Source: Chitinophagales bacterium (GTDB lineage Bacteria; Bacteroidota; Bacteroidia; Chitinophagales; Saprospiraceae). From it: DNA of 64,000 nucleotides. The translations under genes and the position numbers were made by a program. The notes under the pieces are model-generated. The model had not been told where the DNA came from and did no database searches. It saw nothing but the letters and a program-made list of their open reading frames with translations. The stretch is from positions 146,423-210,422 of the forward strand of contig JAAFJY010000004.1 of assembly GCA_013299105.1 (NCBI GenBank), written 5' to 3'. The stretch's first letter is position 1; each line of letters begins with the position of its first letter. Positions 45,229 to 52,870 of this stretch are shown here, piece by piece.

Positions 45229-46239
45229 ATGGCAAAAGCAAAACTAGAGTACATTTGGTTGGACGGATACAAGCCGATGCAGAGCTTGCGCAGCAAAACC
45301 AAAATTGTAGACAATTTTTCTGGTAAACTGGAAGACTGCCCCATGTGGTCTTTTGACGGTAGCTCTACCGAACAGGCTCCTGGCAACTCTTCAGATTGCT
45401 TGCTCAAACCCGTTGCACTCTATCCTGACCCAACCCGCAACAATGGCTGGTTGGTGATGACCGAAGTACTCAATGCTGATGGTACGGCCCACGAAACGAA
45501 TGGTCGTGCTTTGATCGAAGACGATGACGATGATTTCTGGTTTGGTTTCGAGCAGGAGTACTTCCTCTGGAACAGCGAAGCCAACCTGCCTTTTGGTTTC
45601 CCTGAAGGTGGTTATCCTGCTCCGCAGGGTCCTTACTATTGCTCAGTGGGATACGGCAAGGCTTATGGCCGCGACATCATCGAAGAGCACCTGGACATCT
45701 GCCTCGAGGCTGGCCTGAACGTAGAAGGCATCAATGCTGAGGTAGCCACTGGCCAGTGGGAATTCCAAATTTTTGCCAAAGGTGCCAAGTCTGCTGGTGA
45801 CCAAATCTGGGTGGCCCGTTACCTGCTTGAGCGCGTTGGCGAAGCCCACGGGGTAGCCATCGAGTGGCACTGCAAGCCGGTAAAAGGCGACTGGAACGGC
45901 TCAGGGATGCACGCCAACTTCTCCAATACCGTATTGCGCACCGCTGGCAGCAAAGAAACTTACGAGAAAATCCTCGAAGCTTTCCGCCCGGTCATCAAAG
46001 AACACATCGAGGTGTATGGCCCCGACAACCACTTGCGCCTGACGGGCAAACACGAAACCCAGTCGATCGACAAGTTCAGCTATGGGGTTTCTGACCGTGG
46101 TGCTTCTATCCGTATCCCAGTGTATACGGTAGAAAAAGGCTGGAAGGGTTACCTCGAAGATCGCCGTCCGAACTCTGCCGCTGACCCCTACAAGGTGGCT
46201 GCGCGGATCATCAAGACGGTGAAGTCAGCTTCGCTCTAG
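45229..46239 (+). CDS. glnA: Glutamine synthetase, eukaryotic-type (GSII)
   Basis: 336 residues, the short GSII form rather than the ~470-residue bacterial GSI or ~730-residue GSIII. 'LEYIWLDGYKPMQSLRSKTK', 'WSFDGSSTEQAPGNSSDCLL', 'FGFEQEYFLW' and 'GDWNGSGMHANFSN' are the GSII active-site segments (metal-binding E-x-E, ammonium site and ATP grasp). It makes glutamine from glutamate, ammonia and ATP. GSII lacks the adenylylation Tyr loop of GSI, so control would be transcriptional or by feedback. Two terminators follow. Confidence 0.96.
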   Translation: MAKAKLEYIWLDGYKPMQSLRSKTKIVDNFSGKLEDCPMWSFDGSSTEQAPGNSSDCLLKPVALYPDPTRNNGWLVMTEVLNADGTAHETNGRALIEDDDDDFWFGFEQEYFLWNSEANLPFGFPEGGYPAPQGPYYCSVGYGKAYGRDIIEEHLDICLEAGLNVEGINAEVATGQWEFQIFAKGAKSAGDQIWVARYLLERVGEAHGVAIEWHCKPVKGDWNGSGMHANFSNTVLRTAGSKETYEKILEAFRPVIKEHIEVYGPDNHLRLTGKHETQSIDKFSYGVSDRGASIRIPVYTVEKGWKGYLEDRRPNSAADPYKVAARIIKTVKSASL

Positions 46240-46265
46240 TTCCTGCATAGACATATGCCATTGCT

Positions 46266-46292
46266 CGTCCCGCTCCGGCGGGACGGGTTTTT
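46266..46292 (+). terminator. Intrinsic terminator of glnA
   Basis: CGTCCCGC (46266-46273) with GCGGGACG (46278-46285), then GGTTTTT: an 8-bp GC-rich stem with a 4-base loop, 27 bases after the stop. Confidence 0.9.
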
Positions 46293-46356
46293 ACCCAACC
46301 CGGTGTAAAATCGGGGGATATATCAGTTTTTTTTTGATTGAAGAATGAAGGAGAGC
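46291..46356. repeat. Dispersed repeat, copy 1 of 3
   Basis: 'acccaacccggtgtaaaatc' then 'gattgaagaatgaaggag'. Related copies at 48309-48375 and 49730-49795 share 'cccgatgaaatt' and 'tttttcgattgaaggatgaa'. Confidence 0.5.
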
Positions 46357-46386
46357 CTGCTCATTGATTTGGGTGGGCTCTTTTTT
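46353..46386 (+). terminator. Second terminator hairpin downstream of glnA
   Basis: GAGCC (46353-46357) with GGCTC (46376-46380) followed by TTTTTT. Confidence 0.55.
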
Positions 46387-46437
46387 ACTCCGGCGAGGCG
46401 ATATTGTGTCTGTTTATTGGTGTTGATGCTAGGCAAC

Positions 46438-46860
46438 TCACCCTTTGATGATCTGGTTCGCCTTATAGATGTCTACAATGAAATTGCCCAATATTTGTCC
46501 CATCTGTTCATTGTTTTCCTTCGCCCATTGACGAACTTGGCGATCTGGAATTTTTATTATAACAGATATTTCTTCGTCTCCAAGCGTATTTTTTTCCATT
46601 TTTTCTGCCAATTGCATCTTTTCCTCCCAAGTCATTTGGAGTGGTTCTTTGCTCCAATCAACCTCATCAAAGTCAGGGTCATAAGCGATATCCTCATCAT
46701 TATAGTAGATGTTTTGTTCTGGTAGGACAATGCCGTGTTCGGCCAGTGCCAAGGCATCAACAGCCCGAACCTGGGTATCCTTCAAGTCCTCAATGACGAG
46801 CCCCCTAAGGCTTTCATTGTTTCTAGCCATTGCAATTGCTTGCTCAACTTTCACTTTCAT
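46438..46860 (-). CDS. Uncharacterised protein, partner of the brnT-like gene
   Basis: 140 residues from the ATG at 46860 ('MKVKVEQAIAMARNNESLRG'); a frame extension to 46890 is possible. It is acidic, with 'EHGIVLPEQNIYYNDEDIAY' and 'DPDFDEVDW', and a C-terminal helical segment 'KIPDRQVRQWAKENNEQMGQ' resembling a helix-turn-helix only weakly. I recall similar Bacteroidota proteins without a known function. Its start overlaps the end of the brnT remnant by 17 bases, so the two are translationally linked; an antitoxin role is possible, but it does not look like BrnA (ribbon-helix-helix). Confidence 0.6.
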   Translation of the reverse strand: MKVKVEQAIAMARNNESLRGLVIEDLKDTQVRAVDALALAEHGIVLPEQNIYYNDEDIAYDPDFDEVDWSKEPLQMTWEEKMQLAEKMEKNTLGDEEISVIIKIPDRQVRQWAKENNEQMGQILGNFIVDIYKANQIIKG

Positions 46861-47150
46861 TGTCAGCTTGTTTTGATAGACTGTTCTCAAGATAAGACTT
46901 TGTTTCTTCTTTGCTCGCTTGCCGTGCAGAAATAATTCTGATCGAAACGGACCTAAGCGTATACACCACAGCGATCAATATCTTGCCCAAGGTCTTTCCA
47001 ATCCGCAGGATTCTATATTCTGTAGGTGAATTCCCCCCGAAATTCCACAGCATTTTGATCTTCAAAAACCTCTTTTGCCTTCTCAAAGCTAATGGAGTGT
47101 TTTTGCTGATTCGACTTGTTTTTGTCTTCATCCCACTCGTATTTTTGCAT
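46844..47150 (-). pseudogene. brnT-like toxin gene broken by a frameshift in a C6/G6 run
   Basis: From the ATG at 47150 the minus strand reads 'MQKYEWDEDKNKSNQQKHSI' and 'SFEKAKEVFEDQNAVEFRG', the N-terminal half of BrnT (DUF4258-like ribonuclease toxin), then runs into a stop. The other frame continues 'NSPTEYRILRIGKTLGKILI' and 'AVVYTLRSVSIRIISARQAS', the C-terminal half with the conserved R-I-R-I-I-S-A-R. The frames meet at the six-base run 47034-47039, and the total length (307 bp) is one base over a multiple of three. Either a loss-of-function mutation or slippage/phase variation. Confidence 0.75.
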
Positions 47151-47257
47151 CTTGGTAAGATTTTGGGTGTTTTGAATTTGGGTCGCCGATTCATGATTGT
47201 TTTAGTAAATTATTTGTTTTGACTGCTTCAAAAATAAATAATTTTTAGTTATTCTTG

Positions 47258-47272
47258 ATCTGTCAAAGAACC
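47258..47272. repeat. Solo right end of the MITE type found at 25177-25391
   Basis: ATCTGTCAAAGAACC differs by one base from the right terminal repeat of that element. No left end is found within about 1 kb. Confidence 0.4.
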
Positions 47273-47283
47273 AAAACCCTTCC

Positions 47284-48129
47284 TCACGCCCCCTCCTCAT
47301 TCCGAGCCCCTTCAACTCCCAGCACAGTTTTGGCATTGAGCGAACTAACCACTTTCTTTCCGGTTTTTGACTCCAATTCCTTCAAGGCGACCTTGGCTAC
47401 ATTGCCGCCCTGTTGGGCAACTACTTTGCTCTCTTCAAATGTTTCGGGATTGACCGATTGAGAAATATCTTTGGTAGAAGCCTCCGCCAACATATTCAAG
47501 ATCAATTCGGTATTGGTCATGTTGTCGCGTAGGTTTTCTTTTTTCAAACCCTTCAATACCTTGTATTCTTTGGTGGTTTTACCCGACCATGCCTTGGTGA
47601 TGATATCGGTCAGGGTAGCAAACTGCTGCCCTTCTTGCAAGCCTGTGCGTTTCCATTCGTCAGTCAGCTCTTTGCGTACCTCAATGCTTTTAAGCCGCTG
47701 GTTAATCCAGTTTTCGCTGTATCCAAGCCTGAGATACTGCTCCAGGGCCCGATCAATGCCCAATTCCGGGTCTTGCATTTCATCTAGGCGCTCACTAGCT
47801 ACCTTTGCCAGCCACAGCTTGAATGGCTCTGCCTTTGGCGAGGGGATAGACTGTATCAACCTGAACAGTTGTTCGGTATCAGCCACATCGGTCACCCTCA
47901 TTTTGCCATCAGAAGCTAGCATTTTCAAACCGTGACAGTTTGTCACGGTTTCGTTTCCCTCTGCTTTCAGCCGTTGTTTTAACTTTCGCCAATAAGCATT
48001 GGGGTCAATACTTCCCGTCAACACGGCTATAACATCCACAATGGAAATATACCATTTTTCCTGGTCCGCATCCCAGATGGTGCGTACTTGTGTCTCTTCA
48101 AAAACTTGGATGGCGTTGTGTTGCTTCAT
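47284..48129 (-). CDS. BRO-family (phage antirepressor-like) protein
   Basis: 281 residues from the ATG at 48129 ('MKQHNAIQVFEETQVRTIWD'); the longer frame to 48189 has a less typical start. The N-terminal Bro-N domain is recognisable ('KWYISIVDVIAVLTGSIDPN' 'AYWRKLKQRLKAEG', 'MRVTDVADTEQLFRLIQSIP'). The C-terminal half is helical with 'RLGYSENWINQRLKSIEVRK'. Such proteins occur in phages and as chromosomal DinD-like genes in Bacteroidota. No other phage genes are nearby. Confidence 0.85.
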   Translation of the reverse strand: MKQHNAIQVFEETQVRTIWDADQEKWYISIVDVIAVLTGSIDPNAYWRKLKQRLKAEGNETVTNCHGLKMLASDGKMRVTDVADTEQLFRLIQSIPSPKAEPFKLWLAKVASERLDEMQDPELGIDRALEQYLRLGYSENWINQRLKSIEVRKELTDEWKRTGLQEGQQFATLTDIITKAWSGKTTKEYKVLKGLKKENLRDNMTNTELILNMLAEASTKDISQSVNPETFEESKVVAQQGGNVAKVALKELESKTGKKVVSSLNAKTVLGVEGARNEEGA

Positions 48130-48308
48130 TTTTACTGTTTTTGTAAAAATCTGGACTCGCAATATAGACTTAAATAGCGAATCGTGCAAGTTTTTGTATT
48201 AAATTTTCATAAAATGAATCAAAAATTTGACCTAACACCAACTTTTAAGGTGTGGTGCGGGTGGCTATTTCGGTAGGTTTGATCATATTTTTCCGATGAA
48301 AAGTGATG

Positions 48309-48375
48309 ACCAAATCCCATGAAATTCCAGGAAAGTCGATCGCTTGATTTTCGATTGAAGGAGAAAAAAGGGTAT
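48309..48375. repeat. Dispersed repeat, copy 2 of 3
   Basis: 'accaaatcccatgaaattcc' and 'tgattttcgattgaaggag', most diverged copy of the family at 46291 and 49730. Confidence 0.45.
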
Positions 48376-48458
48376 ATAGCTACAACAAAGCTAGTAACGT
48401 TTCAAAATTAAACGTTTCCAGTTTTTATAATTCCTAATCAGACCATGTTGTCAACGTC

Positions 48459-48583
48459 ATGGTCAACGTAATGCTGGAAATCCGCGAAAATCTGCGTCAT
48501 CCGTGTCATCCGCGTGCTAAAAATGGCCTCGCATAGCGAGGCAAAATAGTTGCGAATTGGAAAGGTTTATTCGTGGCTTGTCA
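48459..48583. repeat. Dispersed repeat unit related to the array at 1-515
   Basis: 'atggtcaacgtaatgctgga', 'catccgcgtgctaaaaatgg', then GCCTCGC-ATA-GCGAGGC and 'tttattcgtggcttgtcacc'. It directly abuts the 3' end of mmuM. Confidence 0.7.
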
Positions 48584-48584
48584 C

Positions 48585-49520
48585 CTATTGATAAATAACC
48601 TGACCCATCGCTTTAATTTGCTCCGGTCCTATTCCACAACAACCACCAATGATGTCAGCGCCCAAATCCATCCATTCTTTTGCCATCATTTCACAAGAGG
48701 TAGGTTCAGAAAGACCCGACCATGTTTTGCTCTCGGCATGGTAAACAGCTCCCGAATTGGGATACACCACTATTTTTTTCTCCCCTGATTTTGTTTTTAT
48801 GGATTGGATCAATGCTGAAATGTGCTCAGGGGAGGTACAGTTCACCCCGATCGCAAATACGGTAGGATGATGCGTAAATAAAGCAGCGCATTCTTCAATT
48901 GGCGTGCCGTCACAGGTGTGTTTACCATCCTTACAGGAAAAGGATATCCAGGCTGCTTTGCTTTTGTTTTTTAAAATAATTGACAGCACATTAGCCTCCT
49001 GAAAACTTGGAATGGTTTCAATCGCAAGCATGTCTGCTCTTGAACCATCCAACAAGTTGATTCTCGGTTCATGAAAATCCATTAGCTCCTGGTCAGTTAT
49101 CCCATAATCACCACGGTATTCCGCACCATTGGCCAAATAAGCCCCGTAAGGACCAATGCTGGCAGCGATCAAAGGTTTAGCTTGATTGGGATGTAATAGC
49201 ATGAACCGCCTCCTGGCCTCTTCCGCCAATTGAACTGATTTCAGGATCAGTGCCCTGGCAGCAGCCTGGTCATAACCGATCGCCATAAACCCAGGAATGG
49301 TGGCCTGGTAACTGGAAGTGATGATGCATTGTGCGCCTGCTTGAAGGTATGCCAAGTGAGCAAGCACGATTGCTTCCGGATTGGATTCTAATAACTTGGC
49401 GCTCCATAATTTTTGATTAAGCTCACAACCTTGCCTTTCCAATTCGTTTGAAAGACCGCCATCTAAGAGGATAGGATAGCGTACCGGGAACTCAATTGTA
49501 TTTGGGGTTTGCTGAATCAT
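48585..49520 (-). CDS. mmuM: Homocysteine S-methyltransferase
   Basis: 311 residues from the ATG at 49520 (49544 is an alternative). A (beta/alpha)8 barrel with the three zinc Cys: one in 'FAIGVNCTSPEHIS' and two in 'ADIIGGCCGIGPEQIKAM'. 'ILLDGGLSNELERQGCELNQ' and 'SIGPYGAYLANGAEYRGDYG' are typical of MmuM, which methylates homocysteine from S-methylmethionine to give methionine. Monocistronic. Confidence 0.93.
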   Translation of the reverse strand: MIQQTPNTIEFPVRYPILLDGGLSNELERQGCELNQKLWSAKLLESNPEAIVLAHLAYLQAGAQCIITSSYQATIPGFMAIGYDQAAARALILKSVQLAEEARRRFMLLHPNQAKPLIAASIGPYGAYLANGAEYRGDYGITDQELMDFHEPRINLLDGSRADMLAIETIPSFQEANVLSIILKNKSKAAWISFSCKDGKHTCDGTPIEECAALFTHHPTVFAIGVNCTSPEHISALIQSIKTKSGEKKIVVYPNSGAVYHAESKTWSGLSEPTSCEMMAKEWMDLGADIIGGCCGIGPEQIKAMGQVIYQ

Positions 49521-49729
49521 TATAGTACTCTTTGTTTTGTCCAAGGTTTGAAATTTGACGACGCGCCAACAATTTTGCTACCGCCAATGTATGTCCAGTC
49601 AATAAGCATTGCAAGTTTTTTGGATCAAATTTTCAAGCCCTCGAACGGGCTTCTGATCCGCTTCTAGCCCTGGTAGGTGATGTAGCCTATTTCGTTAGAT
49701 TTATTCGTCCTGCTGTACCGAAAAAGGGC

Positions 49730-49795
49730 TTACCCAACCCGATGAAATTTTAGAGGAGGGAGATCAGTTTTTCGATTGAAGGATGAAAGAGGGTG
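49730..49795. repeat. Dispersed repeat, copy 3 of 3
   Basis: 'acccaacccgatgaaatttt' and 'tttttcgattgaaggatgaa', closest to the copy at 46291. Confidence 0.5.
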
Positions 49796-49888
49796 TAACA
49801 CAAACAAAAAAATCAAGGGCTGTGGTCCAACGCTACAATTTTACTTGAAAGTACACCCTTTTGAAAAATAAGCTTTTACCATTTATAC

Positions 49889-49931
49889 AAAAAGCCCATT
49901 GCCATACAAGCAGTCCTGTATTGCAATGGGC
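49889..49931 (-). terminator. Orphan minus-strand terminator
   Basis: On the minus strand GCCCATTGC (49931-49923) pairs with GCAATGGGC (49902-49894), with ATACA/TGTAT pairing inside, followed by TTTTTG. No gene ends here on that strand, so an unannotated short RNA from 49940-50370 is suggested. Confidence 0.6.
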
Positions 49932-50376
49932 GAAAGAATAGAATTAATTGCTTTACAAACTATAATTTTTAACAATACAAACTATATCTACATCTACACT
50001 ACTAGGGTTAAGCACCTCAAACTAGGATGAAAACATCGTAGTCCGAGATAGAAGAGGATTGAGCTTTACCTGGAACCTTTGGATTCAGCAATTGAATGGA
50101 GAGAGGGACTTAGAAAAAGGTTCAATCGCTGATCAATTATGGCCAGGAAAGCGGTATTCTTTCACGGGGTTTCTAGTTTATACTTACTCTAGTAGAATGT
50201 TAATCCAGGTTTTGAACTATTTTTTTGAACTTGAAAGTGGTTTTTTTGACACATCATTTTAAATCATTTATTTGTTTGAAAATCAATTATTTATAATTAT
50301 CCTCTAAAAAAGTTAAAAAAAACCCTGGGAAAAAATATTTACATTCGTTCGCTTTGTATATACACTTTGGGGCCTT

Positions 50377-50946
50377 ATGAAAAACATTACGATTAGCACC
50401 TTTTTGGAAGCACACAAGCAACATGGTTCTTCGATCATGCAGGAAGTCGCGCTTTCGATGAGTCAAGTTTGTATTCGATGGACAATTACACAGCTGCAAA
50501 AATCAAATTTTGCAGCAAAGAACAAAGAAACAATCATCGAGGAAGCCCGATATATTTTTGATGAGGCGATTCTACTTACTTTTGAAAATACGGCAAAAGG
50601 TAAAATACAGGCACCTGAAAAAGACGTAAAACTCAGTACCTATGTAATAACGATTTGCCGCAATTTACTTTACAAAAAAGGATTTATCATGGAACCCCTG
50701 GACGATGATATAACTGATTTTGAAGCAGATTATGAGTTAAGCATTGCACAAAAAGAAAAACTAAAAAAGTGCAAAGAAGAACTTTCAGCAAAAGCCAGAG
50801 CCTTGGTTGACCTGGTTTTGGACGGTGTACCACATGTTCGAATCGCTGAACTGCTGGGGTACAAAAATGAAGGCGTTTCCAGGTCATCTTACAGCCAAGC
50901 ACTGACTTCCATTAGAAATTGCTTGGGCCCTAATTTTTTTGAATAA
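50377..50946 (+). CDS. RNA polymerase sigma factor, ECF-like
   Basis: 189 residues. Region 2: 'ARYIFDEAILLTFENTAKGK' to 'KLSTYVITICRNLLYKKGF', with the tryptophan of the usual FxxWL replaced. Region 4: 'LSAKARALVDLVLDGVPHVR' 'IAELLGYKNEGVSRSSYSQA'. It is the first gene of a four-gene plus-strand cluster with an anti-sigma-like protein next, so it probably drives expression of this locus and others. The exact ECF group is not assigned. Confidence 0.85.
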   Translation: MKNITISTFLEAHKQHGSSIMQEVALSMSQVCIRWTITQLQKSNFAAKNKETIIEEARYIFDEAILLTFENTAKGKIQAPEKDVKLSTYVITICRNLLYKKGFIMEPLDDDITDFEADYELSIAQKEKLKKCKEELSAKARALVDLVLDGVPHVRIAELLGYKNEGVSRSSYSQALTSIRNCLGPNFFE

Positions 50947-51033
50947 TTTTAAACGTTCATTTTTGCTTTCAGTGAAATAAAAAGAAAGCAATTTCCTGTT
51001 TACCAATCATTAACGCTCAAAAAAACCGAAGCC

Positions 51034-51837
51034 ATGGACGCGTTGAACGAACAAGAACTTGAACATTTACAGAAATGGTGGGACCACGTTCTTCCAGCTG
51101 AAGAAAGCCAGGTGCTTGCCCGGCGATACCAAGAAGATGATGCTTTTCGGAGAAGCGCCGATGAGTATCGAAAAATATTTGAAGGGCTACGCTCCATCCA
51201 ACGCGACGAGCAACGGGCTCGTTTGAAGGCTATTCCCACCGCTAAAATGTATGTTCAGCCGGTGGTCAGGCCTTGGTACTATATCGCAGCCGCCGTGCTG
51301 TTTATTGGCATCCTGTGTTCGGTTGCGTATTTCGTTTTGAGGCAAAAAACTGAAACAAATTCCGATTCACTAACTGAAAACAAAGAAAAAGAAAGCCAGG
51401 TCGAATATTCGGCCATTGAGCAGTCTAAAAATTTTCCAACCCCCGATTGGCTCCCCTCCAGCATGGGAGTTGATCAAGAGGTTTTGTTAAAAGAAGCTGG
51501 AATAGCTTACAGCGGGGCTGATTTTTCAAAGGCTAGCACACTGATGCAACAATATTTGCAAGTAGACCCTGAAAATGCTGAAGTAGTCCAAATGCTCATC
51601 GTAGCCTATTTAAAACAGGGCGAAGGCACCAAAGCGATGCCTCATATCATTCAATTAGAATCCAATTTGGAACTGGCTGGATCTGATACCTTGCTTTGGT
51701 ACAAAGCCTTGGCGAAGGTCCAGGAAAATAAAAATCAGGAGGCGATCGAGCTCTTAAATAAGTTAACCATAGAAGAGTGGGCTTATCAAAAAGATGCGAT
51801 CAAACTTTTGACAACGCTGAAAAAGGGCGAGGGGTAA
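51034..51837 (+). CDS. Membrane-anchored TPR protein, probable anti-sigma factor
   Basis: 267 residues. Residues 1-80 are a charged helical cytoplasmic part ('LEHLQKWWDHVLPAEESQVL'), one membrane segment follows at ~84-104 ('WYYIAAAVLFIGILCSVAYF'), then an extracytoplasmic TPR-like region ('GADFSKASTLMQQYLQVDPE'). The gene order sigma-then-membrane-TPR is the usual anti-sigma arrangement in this phylum, but no zinc-binding ASD motif is seen, so the role is from context. A protease in the same cluster could cut it. Confidence 0.72.
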   Translation: MDALNEQELEHLQKWWDHVLPAEESQVLARRYQEDDAFRRSADEYRKIFEGLRSIQRDEQRARLKAIPTAKMYVQPVVRPWYYIAAAVLFIGILCSVAYFVLRQKTETNSDSLTENKEKESQVEYSAIEQSKNFPTPDWLPSSMGVDQEVLLKEAGIAYSGADFSKASTLMQQYLQVDPENAEVVQMLIVAYLKQGEGTKAMPHIIQLESNLELAGSDTLLWYKALAKVQENKNQEAIELLNKLTIEEWAYQKDAIKLLTTLKKGEG

Positions 51838-52026
51838 TCAGCATTTCCCAGTTTGGTTGAAATCCTACTTATGGAGCATAAAAAATGATTTTTTGCATTA
51901 ACATTTGGCTTGGGTTGTTATAGACATGTTGTCTGTTGGTAATCATTGGGGGAAATTGCATTTCAGGGTTGTTTTGTAAATTACTCCTGGCCAACGGTCA
52001 TAGTGTCAACCGATAAATCATGCACC

Positions 52027-52851
52027 ATGCCTAACCTGCCCGTACACCCACAAACCCACCGCCTCAACTTGCAAGCTGATGCGCAAAGACGGCATCCGGT
52101 AGCCGCCTTGAGCAACCTATTCACTCCGCTGACGATCGATGGCGAGTCTACTAGTATCTACACATTCCCTGGATTTGTAGCTTCCGAGCCAGGGTTGATG
52201 AGCACCTTAATGATCCCGAGGGGTTTTGAGCGCATCGTAAGAGGAGGCAACAACGGGGCCCGAACGATTACCATATTCGATGCCCACGATAAGGATCAAG
52301 CCCTGAGCATTTTCCTCACCGAAACCCAATTGGGTATCCTAAATGAGCTTGTTCACAACCCCAATCAAAATCCCGACCTTACTCAAGGTACTGGTTCGCA
52401 TGGTTGCGTCATACTGAAGATGTTTGCAGATGAAAACATTGGACATGTGTTGTTCAAATTTGCAGGTGACATCTACAACATTGAACCACTTAAACCCCAA
52501 ACGACTTCATCACCCAGTCCTTCTCCTAGTCCTTCGGCCCCTTTTGTTCCGATTGCGGGGGAAGCACCTACCTCAGCAAGCGCTCTAAGCTTCGAAGCCA
52601 CCATCAAACGAATGTCGTCACCACCTGATGGCTGGGTTTTGGCCTTGGGTTTGCTCCCCAACTTATGCTGGGTATATGTGGCTTTTGACAGCCTCAATGC
52701 GTATGACAGGTTTGTGAACAATATTTTGAATAGTCAACAAGCAACTACTGGTAGTAACAAACAATGGGTTGATATTGGGGTTCCGATTTGGAACGAGGCA
52801 CTTCGCTGCTTTATTTCGGTTCCTGGTGATAACCCCGTGGTCGTTCATTGA
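52027..52851 (+). CDS. Unknown two-part protein in the sigma/protease cluster
   Basis: 274 residues from the ATG at 52027 (an in-frame start at 51946 is possible). Two parts are joined by a Ser-Pro linker near residue 160 ('TTSSPSPSPSPSAPFVP'). The first part is strand-rich ('FERIVRGGNNGARTITIFDA'), the second has 'WVLALGLLPNLCWVYVAFDS'. No signal peptide and no recognised domain. It ends 19 bases before the protease start, so it is probably co-translated with it and may be its substrate, chaperone or inhibitor. Confidence 0.65.
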   Translation: MPNLPVHPQTHRLNLQADAQRRHPVAALSNLFTPLTIDGESTSIYTFPGFVASEPGLMSTLMIPRGFERIVRGGNNGARTITIFDAHDKDQALSIFLTETQLGILNELVHNPNQNPDLTQGTGSHGCVILKMFADENIGHVLFKFAGDIYNIEPLKPQTTSSPSPSPSPSAPFVPIAGEAPTSASALSFEATIKRMSSPPDGWVLALGLLPNLCWVYVAFDSLNAYDRFVNNILNSQQATTGSNKQWVDIGVPIWNEALRCFISVPGDNPVVVH

Positions 52852-52870
52852 GCATATGATGTGAGCTATT

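Larger units (their letters stand above)
49545..50376. other. Intergenic region without a convincing gene
   Basis: It contains the third copy of the dispersed repeat (49730-49795), a minus-strand terminator hairpin (49889-49931), and two near-identical 'tacaaactata' sequences at about 49957 and 49977. A 67-codon frame at 50059-50262 has no family features. Confidence 0.5.

Noticed and set aside
50059-50262. 67-codon frame upstream of the sigma gene
   Set aside because: Low-complexity aromatic end and no start signals; more likely non-coding.
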